Source: Octadecabacter temperatus
GTDB taxonomy: Bacteria; Pseudomonadota; Alphaproteobacteria; Rhodobacterales; Rhodobacteraceae
Reading direction: 5' to 3'
DNA length: 64,000 nt
Assembly: GCF_001187845.1 (NCBI RefSeq)
Contig: NZ_CP012160.1
Coordinates: 124,001-188,000 of the forward strand
Numbering within the stretch: the stretch's first letter is position 1; each line of letters begins with the position of its first letter. Of the stretch, positions 58,155 to 64,000 are shown piece by piece. Below the pieces are notes generated by a model. That model was not told where the DNA came from and did no database searches. It saw only the letters and a program-made list of their open reading frames with translations. Made by a program: the position numbers and the translations under genes.

Positions 58155-58682
58155 ATGACATTACGCCCGATCCTGATCCACCCCGACCCGCGCCTGAAAT
58201 CCACGGCTGATCCTGTTGCAGACGTTGACAAAGGCGTGCGTGCATTGGCTGACGACATGCTTGAAACCATGTATGATGCGCCTGGTATCGGCCTCGCCGC
58301 GCCGCAGATTGGTATCTTGCACCGGATGCTCGTGATGGATTGCGTAAAGGACGAAATGGCGACACCTGAACCAATGGTGTTGATCAACCCACGCGTGCTG
58401 TCCTCATCAGAGGAAACCAACGTCTACGACGAAGGTTGCCTGTCCATTCCTGATCAATACGCCGAGGTGGAACGCCCAGCATCTGTCAAAGTCGAATGGA
58501 CAGATCTCGATGGCAAAACCGTTCAACAAGACTTTAACGGGCTATGGGCAACCTGCGTGCAGCACGAAATTGACCACCTTAATGGCAAGCTTTTCATCGA
58601 TTACCTCAAGCCGCTAAAGCGCCAGATGATCACCCGCAAAATGCAAAAACTGAAACGCGAAATCGCCAGAGGCAACGCGTAG
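58155..58682 (+). CDS. def: Peptide deformylase
   Basis: 175 aa. All three motifs intact: GIGLAAPQ (44-51), EGCLS (93-97, metal ligand Cys95) and HEIDH (137-141, catalytic Glu138). Removes the formyl group from nascent chains. An ATG at 58146 is an alternative three codons earlier. First gene of def, def-like, fmt. Confidence 0.96.
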   Translation: MTLRPILIHPDPRLKSTADPVADVDKGVRALADDMLETMYDAPGIGLAAPQIGILHRMLVMDCVKDEMATPEPMVLINPRVLSSSEETNVYDEGCLSIPDQYAEVERPASVKVEWTDLDGKTVQQDFNGLWATCVQHEIDHLNGKLFIDYLKPLKRQMITRKMQKLKREIARGNA

Positions 58683-58724
58683 CATCCGCAGTCGATCCGC
58701 AATTCAATAAACCAAAGGCCGCAC

Positions 58725-59219
58725 ATGTCCCACAGACCGTTCATCCCGTGGCCCGCCAAGGTCCTGCGTACTGCTGCCGCCGAAGTCCCTGAAATTACCG
58801 ACGACATCCGCGCCCTGTGGGATGAAATGATCGAAGCGATGAACGCTATGCCGGGTGTGGGCCTTGCAGCGCCTCAACTCGGCGTGTCGCTGCGCCTTGC
58901 AATCGTCGATGCATCCGACAAACGCGGCCAAGCCGTGCGCATGGCCAACCCGACGGTTCTGCATTCAAGCGCCGAGATGCGCCTCCATGAGGAAGCATCC
59001 CCGAACTTGCCTGGCGTGGCTGCGTCTTTTGAACGTCCACGCGCCGTGACGGTGCGCTTTATGAATGAAGATGGTGTCGATGAAAGCCAAGACTTTGTGG
59101 GCCTTTGGGCGACCAGCGTGCAGCATCAGATCGACCATCTGAACGGAAAGATGTACTTTGACAACCTGAGCCGCACCAAACGCGATATGCTTATCAAAAA
59201 GGCGCAGAAGCTGCGCTAG
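58725..59219 (+). CDS. Degenerate peptide-deformylase-like protein
   Basis: 164 aa. Clearly a deformylase paralogue (GVGLAAPQ at 44-51, FVGLWATSVQHQIDHLNGK), but the second motif reads EASPNLPG (90-97), so the metal-binding cysteine is replaced by Ser92, and the third reads HQIDH (134-138), so the catalytic Glu is Gln135. The rest is well conserved and the frame is intact. Likely not a standard deformylase; a peptide- or ribosome-binding or regulatory role is possible. Twelve nt before fmt. Confidence 0.9.
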   Translation: MSHRPFIPWPAKVLRTAAAEVPEITDDIRALWDEMIEAMNAMPGVGLAAPQLGVSLRLAIVDASDKRGQAVRMANPTVLHSSAEMRLHEEASPNLPGVAASFERPRAVTVRFMNEDGVDESQDFVGLWATSVQHQIDHLNGKMYFDNLSRTKRDMLIKKAQKLR

Positions 59220-59231
59220 AGAAGGGACCAC

Positions 59232-60137
59232 ATGCGGATTGTTTTCATGGGAACACCTGATTTTTCGGTGCCGATTTTGGATGCATTAGTTGAGGCTGGC
59301 CATGTAGTTTGTGCCGTCTATTCGCAACCGCCCCGCCCCGCGGGTCGTGGTAAGAAAGATCGCCCAAGCTCGGTGCAGTCTCGTGCCGAAGCACTTGGCC
59401 TTCAGGTGCGCCACCCTGTGTCCCTCAGAACCGATGACGCTCTGGCCGACTTCACGGCACTTAACGCCGACATCGCCGTCGTGGTCGCTTATGGTTTGAT
59501 CCTGCCTCAGGCCATTTTGGACGCACCTACGAATGGCTGCCTAAACATCCACGCATCTTTGCTTCCACGCTGGCGTGGGGCAGCCCCAATTCACCGTGCA
59601 ATCATGGCCGGTGACGCGAAAACCGGCGTGTGCATCATGCAAATGGAAGCGGGCCTTGATGCCGGCGCCGTTCTATTGCGCCGCGAGGCCGACATCGGCG
59701 AAACCGAAACGACAGGCGCGCTTCACGACCGCTTAAGCGGGCTGGGCGCATCGGCAATTGTGGACGCACTGAACATGCTGAGCAGCCTAACTCCAGAAAC
59801 CCAGCCGGAAGATGGCGTCACCTATGCCGCAAAAATCGACAAAGCCGAAGCACGTGTTGATTGGACCGAAACGTCATTGCAAATCACCCGACAAATCAAC
59901 GGGCTGTCCCCGTTCCCAGGTGCATGGTCAGAAGCAGACGGTGAGCGCATTAAGTTCCTCCACGCCGGCCCGTCATCCGTGCCCCTCGCAATCGGTGAAG
60001 TCAGCACAAACGGTGGTCTCCATATCGGAACATCCGACGGCGCAGTTCAAATCCTCACGCTCCAAAGAGCCGGTAAAAAGGCGGCCTCAGCAGGCGATGT
60101 GCTCCAAGGCTGGACGCCACCGTCGCGCCTGATCTGA
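59232..60137 (+). CDS. fmt: Methionyl-tRNA formyltransferase
   Basis: 301 aa. [62 protein letters not shown] ([12 protein letters not shown] loop) and a C-terminal OB-like domain. Formylates initiator Met-tRNA. Operon with the two deformylase-type genes. Confidence 0.96.
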   Translation: MRIVFMGTPDFSVPILDALVEAGHVVCAVYSQPPRPAGRGKKDRPSSVQSRAEALGLQVRHPVSLRTDDALADFTALNADIAVVVAYGLILPQAILDAPTNGCLNIHASLLPRWRGAAPIHRAIMAGDAKTGVCIMQMEAGLDAGAVLLRREADIGETETTGALHDRLSGLGASAIVDALNMLSSLTPETQPEDGVTYAAKIDKAEARVDWTETSLQITRQINGLSPFPGAWSEADGERIKFLHAGPSSVPLAIGEVSTNGGLHIGTSDGAVQILTLQRAGKKAASAGDVLQGWTPPSRLI

Positions 60138-60143
60138 TCTTCT

Positions 60144-60192
60144 TTGGCTCCTAAATACTCTCTTTCTTGCGCACCGAAGGTGCGCCCCCGGT
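60144..60192 (-). terminator. Hairpin plus GAGTATTTAGGA element after rnhA
   Basis: GCGCACC (60169-60175) pairs with GGTGCGC (60179-60185). On the minus strand the hairpin is followed by AAGAAAGAGAGTATTTAGGA and then GCCAAAGAAG. It lies between convergent fmt and rnhA. The trailing motif resembles the GGGGATATTTA elements at 40811 and 51161. Confidence 0.65.
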
Positions 60193-60210
60193 CGCTGCAA
60201 ACGCAATCCG

Positions 60211-60660
60211 CTAGCCTTTGAACGGAGCCATTCCCGCGCGGGCCAACTCATCCGCCCTTTCATTTTCAGGGTGCCCAGCGTGCCCTTTAACCCACTCCCA
60301 CGTCACATCATGACGCAATCGCGCTTCGTCCAGACGTTGCCAGAGATCAATGTTTTTGATCTCGCCACCCTTCTTTTTCCAGCCCTTTGCCTTCCAGCCG
60401 TAAATCCACTTGGTGATCCCGTCTTTGACGTAGGAGCTGTCGGTCACAACGGTCAGCGTGCTGGCGGTCGACAGGGTCTCAAGCGCATTGATGGCCGCCA
60501 AAAGCTCCATACGATTGTTGGTCGTATGCGCTTCGCCACCCTTCAACTCACGTTCTTTGACAACGGCATCACCCTCGCGTGCGATCAGAACCGCACCCCA
60601 TCCACCAGGGCCGGGGTTACCGCTGCAGGCACCATCTGTGTAAGCGTATAGATCAGGCAA
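60211..60660 (-). CDS. rnhA: Ribonuclease HI
   Basis: 149 aa. [19 protein letters not shown] (catalytic Asp), [13 protein letters not shown] (Glu), [15 protein letters not shown] (Asp) and [17 protein letters not shown] (His/Asp). Degrades RNA in RNA:DNA hybrids. Overlaps the methyltransferase gene upstream by 8 nt. Confidence 0.96.
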   Translation of the reverse strand: MPDLYAYTDGACSGNPGPGGWGAVLIAREGDAVVKERELKGGEAHTTNNRMELLAAINALETLSTASTLTVVTDSSYVKDGITKWIYGWKAKGWKKKGGEIKNIDLWQRLDEARLRHDVTWEWVKGHAGHPENERADELARAGMAPFKG

Positions 60661-61249
60661 TTTTACGCGCTCTCATGTTAACGAACGGATCGTTTGTTCC
60701 AGCAAAGCCAACGTCGCTGCCTTCTTCAAAGAAGATAATTTCAAAGCCTGCATCTTTCATTAAGCCGTGCAATTCTTCGACCGTCACAAACGTATACAAA
60801 CGCTCAATATGATCGCGTTTCTCACCGGTACCGGTTTTCATCCCAATGTGGAAAACCCCGCCGGTGCGAAGCGCAGTTGCGATCGCTGCAAAATGTTTCG
60901 GCAGGTCCGGCTTGGGGGCGTGCAGCAATGAGAAATTCGCCCAAACGCCATCATAGGCATCGACCATATCAATTTCATCAAACGTCAAAAGGCGCGCGCC
61001 GATGTCATGGGTTTCATTAGCCAAATCAATCATCCCTTGCGACGCGTCCACAGGGTCGGGCTTTAAGCCGACCTTTCGCATTTGAACCGATGCTCGCGCA
61101 GGCCCGCACCCAAGGTCCAGCACGGCTCCACCGTCTGGGAGCAGCGCCATAAAGTCCTTTAACGCCGTGCTCGCAGCTCCGCTGTCAAAGCAGTTGTCGT
61201 ACTGGTCCGCAGCGCCGTCATAAAACGCGATGGTCTTAGGATCTGTCAT
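60653..61249 (-). CDS. Class I SAM-dependent methyltransferase
   Basis: 198 aa. [40 protein letters not shown] is the SAM-binding region; [16 protein letters not shown] follows. Small-molecule-type methyltransferase with unknown substrate. Sits between ispH (4 nt overlap) and rnhA (8 nt overlap) in one operon. Confidence 0.88.
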   Translation of the reverse strand: MTDPKTIAFYDGAADQYDNCFDSGAASTALKDFMALLPDGGAVLDLGCGPARASVQMRKVGLKPDPVDASQGMIDLANETHDIGARLLTFDEIDMVDAYDGVWANFSLLHAPKPDLPKHFAAIATALRTGGVFHIGMKTGTGEKRDHIERLYTFVTVEELHGLMKDAGFEIIFFEEGSDVGFAGTNDPFVNMRARKIA

Positions 61250-62211
61250 GTGGCGCGTTTGGTTGTTGGCTCACGCAGAACGCGCGGTACTTTGAATTCA
61301 ACGTTCTCAACGGCGGTCTCGACCTGTTCAACGGTCACATCGTACCGCGCTTTGAATGCATCGATCACTTCGTTGATCAAAACCTCAGGCGCGGATGCAC
61401 CCGCCGTGATGCCGATGCTTTTGATGCCATCCAACGCGCGCCAATCAATGTCCTTGCCGCGCATAACCAATTGCGAATAATCGCAACCCGCTTTGCGGCC
61501 GACCTCGACCAAGCGTTGTGAGTTGGATGAATTTGGCGCACCAACAACCAGCATCGCATCCGCCATTGGCGCCATTGCCTTAACGGCTTCTTGGCGGTTG
61601 GTTGTCGCGTAGCAAATGTCTTCTTTGTGCGGCCCGACGATCGCTGGGAACCGCGTGTTCAGGGCTTCAACGATGTCAGCTGTGTCATCTACGGACAGCG
61701 TTGTTTGCGTCACGAATGCCAGCTGTTCGGGGTCGCGAACGTCAACACCTGCAACGTCTTCAACGGTTTCAACAAGCAACACTTCACCATCGGGCAATTG
61801 CCCCATCGTGCCGACTGTTTCAGGGTGGCCTGCATGCCCAATCATGATCATTTGTAACCCGTTGTCTGCATGACGCTGGGCTTCGATATGGACCTTGGAA
61901 ACGAGTGGGCAGGTCGCATCGACATAAACCATTTCACGCGCGCTTGCGGCGGCGGGTACAGATTTCGGAACACCGTGCGCGCTGAAGATCACGGGGCGAT
62001 CATCAGGACAATCTTCAAGCTCCTCAACGAAAACCGCGCCCTTTCCTTTCAGGTCATCCACAACGAATTTATTGTGCACGATTTCATGGCGCACGTAGAC
62101 GGGCGCGCCCCATTTTTCGAGAGCGAGTTCGACAATCTTGATCGCACGATCCACACCCGCGCAAAACCCGCGTGGTGCGGCAAGATATAGCGTAAGAGGG
62201 GCTTTGGTCAT
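61246..62211 (-). CDS. ispH: 4-hydroxy-3-methylbut-2-enyl diphosphate reductase
   Basis: 321 aa. Last step of the non-mevalonate isoprenoid pathway. The three Fe-S cysteines appear in [12 protein letters not shown] (Cys17), [12 protein letters not shown] and GCDYSQ-adjacent [11 protein letters not shown] / [20 protein letters not shown] is also conserved. First gene of ispH, methyltransferase, rnhA. Confidence 0.96.
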   Translation of the reverse strand: MTKAPLTLYLAAPRGFCAGVDRAIKIVELALEKWGAPVYVRHEIVHNKFVVDDLKGKGAVFVEELEDCPDDRPVIFSAHGVPKSVPAAASAREMVYVDATCPLVSKVHIEAQRHADNGLQMIMIGHAGHPETVGTMGQLPDGEVLLVETVEDVAGVDVRDPEQLAFVTQTTLSVDDTADIVEALNTRFPAIVGPHKEDICYATTNRQEAVKAMAPMADAMLVVGAPNSSNSQRLVEVGRKAGCDYSQLVMRGKDIDWRALDGIKSIGITAGASAPEVLINEVIDAFKARYDVTVEQVETAVENVEFKVPRVLREPTTKRAT

Positions 62212-62316
62212 GGCGTATTGCTCGCTTTGAAGGGCTTTGACCTGTCCTACTGAATTTTATGTAGAGCGTCCATGCAGCGGTTAAGCACTTCGTCACGGGA
62301 TTCGGAGCGCGTTAAC

Positions 62317-62345
62317 GAAAAAGGGCGCCCCGAAGGACGCCCTCA
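62317..62345 (-). terminator. Rho-independent terminator of the NYN gene
   Basis: Minus strand GGGCG-T-CC, TTCG loop, GG-G-CGCCC then TTTTTC: an eight-pair stem capped by a stable UUCG loop immediately after the stop at 62350. Confidence 0.88.
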
Positions 62346-62349
62346 ATCA

Positions 62350-62925
62350 TTACTCTTCTTCGACTGCCGCTTCGGGCACAGGTTCTTCTCTGGGCTCTCT
62401 GGTTGGGCGGCCGATGACATCGCGCAACTCATCTAATTCGATGAAGTTATCGCACTGTCGACGCAATTCATCCGCAATCATTGGCGGTTGGCTACGGATT
62501 GTTGAAACAACCGAAACCCGCACACCACTGCGCTGCAGGGACTCAATCAACGGGCGGAAGTCACCGTCGCCGGAAAAGATCACGATGTGATCTACATGCG
62601 GCGCAAGTTCCATCGCATCCACAGCTAATTCAATGTCCATGTTGCCTTTGATTTTGCGACGCCCCATGGAATCCGTGAATTCCTTGGCGGGCTTGGTCAC
62701 CATCGTGAACCCGTTGTAATTCAGCCAATCCACCAGTGGGCGAATCGGAGAGTACTCATCGTTCTCGAGGAGGGCGGTGTAATAAAATGCGCGCAGCATT
62801 TTGCCACGACGCATGAATTCCTGACGAAGCAATTTGTAGTCGATATCGAAACCCAATGATTTCGCTGCCGCATACAAATTCGATCCATCAATGAAGAGCG
62901 CAAGGCGCTCGTCACGATAAAACAT
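62350..62925 (-). CDS. NYN-domain (LabA/DUF88-like) putative RNase
   Basis: 191 aa. PIN-like acidic residues in LALFIDGSNLYAA (Asp13), GNMDIELAVDAMELA and IVIFSGDGDFRPLIESL. NYN proteins are metal-dependent RNases or RNA-processing factors; the target is unknown. ATG 62925 with AAGGA upstream; the longer frame to 63027 would overlap folK's promoter. The C-terminus is Glu/Pro-rich. Divergent from folK. Confidence 0.88.
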   Translation of the reverse strand: MFYRDERLALFIDGSNLYAAAKSLGFDIDYKLLRQEFMRRGKMLRAFYYTALLENDEYSPIRPLVDWLNYNGFTMVTKPAKEFTDSMGRRKIKGNMDIELAVDAMELAPHVDHIVIFSGDGDFRPLIESLQRSGVRVSVVSTIRSQPPMIADELRRQCDNFIELDELRDVIGRPTREPREEPVPEAAVEEE

Positions 62926-63018
62926 GACAATTAGTCCTTTCAAATCCGCCGGACCGGTGGGAACTATGTGAGTGGTTTTGTTCCGGCAAAGCTGGTTCAA
63001 ATGTAAGGGAATTGTGAC

Positions 63019-63600
63019 GTGTCGCAAGTGTTACCGCTAAATGTCGGCAAAAAAATGGTAATTGCGGTTGGTTCGAATGCGCCATCGCATGCGGGAGATT
63101 CCCGTTCGACGGTACTTGCTGCGATCGAGGCTCTTGGTCGTGTCTTTGACGAACTGCGTGCAAGCAAGCTGTATCAAACCCCTGCTTTTCCTGTTGGGGC
63201 AGGGCCAGATTTCATCAATGCCGCTTGCTCTTTTCGAACGGAAAAGCCCGCTAATAAGGTGCTTTCCTTGCTACTTTCGATAGAAACGGACTTTGGTCGT
63301 GAACGCTTGGCCCGTTGGGGGGAGCGAACCCTTGATTTGGATCTAATTGCCGCGGGCGACCTTGTGTTGCCTGATTTGGAGGGGTTCAACCATTGGCGAC
63401 GCCTGCCAATTGAAGAGCAAAAGGTGCAAACGCCAGACAATTTGATCTTACCACATCCACGTGTTCAGGACCGCGCTTTCGTCCTTGTGCCGATGGCCGA
63501 TGTCGCGCCAGATTGGCACCATCCAGTGCTTGGCCAAACCACGACAGAGATGCTCGACCAGCTGCCCGCCTCCGAACGTGATGAAATCCTAGCGCTTTAA
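63019..63600 (+). CDS. folK: 2-amino-4-hydroxy-6-hydroxymethyldihydropteridine diphosphokinase
   Basis: 193 aa. IAVGSNAPSHAGDSRSTVLAAIEALG, LLSIETDFGRERLARWGERTLDLDLI (R..DLDLI motif) and LPHPRVQDRAFVLVPMADVAP. Makes the pterin diphosphate for folate. GTG at 63019 has AAGGGA about 9 nt upstream and is preferred; ATG 63055 (MVIAVGSN) lacks one but would also retain the fold. Confidence 0.9.
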   Translation: MSQVLPLNVGKKMVIAVGSNAPSHAGDSRSTVLAAIEALGRVFDELRASKLYQTPAFPVGAGPDFINAACSFRTEKPANKVLSLLLSIETDFGRERLARWGERTLDLDLIAAGDLVLPDLEGFNHWRRLPIEEQKVQTPDNLILPHPRVQDRAFVLVPMADVAPDWHHPVLGQTTTEMLDQLPASERDEILAL

Positions 63601-63613
63601 GGCGGGAATCGGG

Positions 63614-63642
63614 TTGTCATATAGCTGTCAAGCGACTAGATA
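63614..63642 (+). promoter_or_regulatory. Sigma-70-type promoter of rpoZ
   Basis: TTGTCA (63614-63619), a 17-bp spacer and TAGATA (63637-63642), 43 bp before the rpoZ ATG. Both hexamers are close to consensus and the spacing is ideal. Confidence 0.65.
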
Positions 63643-63684
63643 GCCGTTTCTGAACACCTATTTTCCGACTGATTGGAGTGCCCT

Positions 63685-64000
63685 ATGGCCCGCGTGACCG
63701 TTGAAGACTGCGTTGACAAGGTTCCGAACCGCTTTGAGCTGGTAATGCTCGCGGCGCACCGTGCGCGTGAAATTTCCGCTGGTGGTGCTTTGACCGTCAG
63801 CCGTGATAACGACAAAAACCCTGTCGTTTCCCTGCGTGAAATCGCTGAAGAAACACAGACAGCAGATGATCTGCGTGAGCGCATGATCGAAGCGAACCAG
63901 ACACAGATCGAAGTCGATGAGCCAGAAGAAGACAGCATGGCGCTTCTTATGGGTGGTGGATCTCCTGAGGCTGACAAGCCTGCAGAAGACGATCTGTCCG
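63685..64000 (+). CDS. rpoZ: RNA polymerase omega subunit (partial, C-terminus off the window)
   Basis: [34 protein letters not shown], then [12 protein letters not shown], is the omega signature. About 105 codons are visible, and only a short acidic tail is missing. ATG 63685 follows GGAG. Omega helps RNA polymerase assembly; in many bacteria rpoZ is followed by the ppGpp synthetase gene, which would be just outside the window. Confidence 0.96.
   Translation, partial: MARVTVEDCVDKVPNRFELVMLAAHRAREISAGGALTVSRDNDKNPVVSLREIAEETQTADDLRERMIEANQTQIEVDEPEEDSMALLMGGGSPEADKPAEDDLS

Noticed and set aside
1..64000. Mobile elements, prophage, tRNA/rRNA genes and defence islands
   Set aside because: No transposase, integrase, terminal inverted repeats, tRNA cloverleaf or recognised defence gene was seen on either strand. 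By eye, the gene content is core metabolism throughout.

Overview
This 64 kb window is a chromosomal stretch from an alphaproteobacterium, most likely Rhodobacterales (roseobacter group). The base composition is moderately GC-rich by eye (not computed). The gene families and their order fit this clade: a Rhodobacterales-type methionine aminopeptidase next to sfsA, mlaA-mlaC, glnK-amtB, a cbtBA cobalt importer under a cobalamin riboswitch, a DUF6732-like/cbiX pair, and a def-def-like-fmt cluster. I see no phage, transposase, integrase, CRISPR array, rRNA or tRNA. The window is core genome, densely packed, with many 1-4 nt overlaps between neighbouring genes, including several convergent pairs.

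Layout. 1-12 kb: a CinA-like protein cut by the left edge, sfsA, map, a HAD phosphatase, rsmD, a flavin reductase, a peroxiredoxin, a pterin dehydratase, a FemAB-like protein, a glycerophosphodiesterase, RidA, the lipid-transport genes mlaA-mlaC with a third small secreted gene, and a class A penicillin-binding protein. 12-23 kb: glnK-amtB (ammonium), an aromatic aminotransferase, a sulfurtransferase, smpB, a YcaQ-type DNA glycosylase, a polytopic membrane protein, dapA and a soluble lytic transglycosylase. 23-29 kb: a DMT transporter, a divergent pair resembling a split MnmC, a MaoC-like hydratase, a VOC protein and a ThDP enzyme.

28.6-56.4 kb is dominated by cobalamin and cobalt genes in four blocks: (i) cobO, bluB and two Lin0512-family genes; (ii) cobN, cobW, a DUF1636 gene and riboswitch-led cbtBA; (iii) cbiB, cobC and a second DUF1636 gene; (iv) a DUF6732-like gene, cbiX, cobH, cobL, cobI, a cbiG-cobJ fusion and cobM. 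Together they cover cobalt uptake, metal handling and insertion, most corrin-ring methylations, ring contraction, adenosylation, lower-ligand synthesis and the aminopropanol arm. No cobA, cobG/cobZ, cobK, cobF, cobB, cobQ, cobP, cobS/cobT chelatase subunits or nucleotide-loop genes are in the window. Both a CbiX-type (early) and a CobN-type (late) chelatase are encoded. smc and an MltB-like transglycosylase sit between blocks ii and iii.

56.5-64 kb: a small unknown gene, a PatB/MalY-type lyase, def, a degenerate def paralogue, fmt, rnhA, a methyltransferase, ispH, an NYN-domain protein, folK, and rpoZ cut by the right edge.

Most interesting are the poorly characterised companions of the cobalamin genes: the two DUF1636 proteins with ferredoxin-like cysteine spacing, the tandem Lin0512 pair joined to bluB-cobO, the long Cys/His-rich CbiX tail, four 11-bp repeats ahead of cobL, and a structured intergenic region ahead of the cbiX operon. 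Outside that locus, the deformylase paralogue lacking two catalytic residues stands out.
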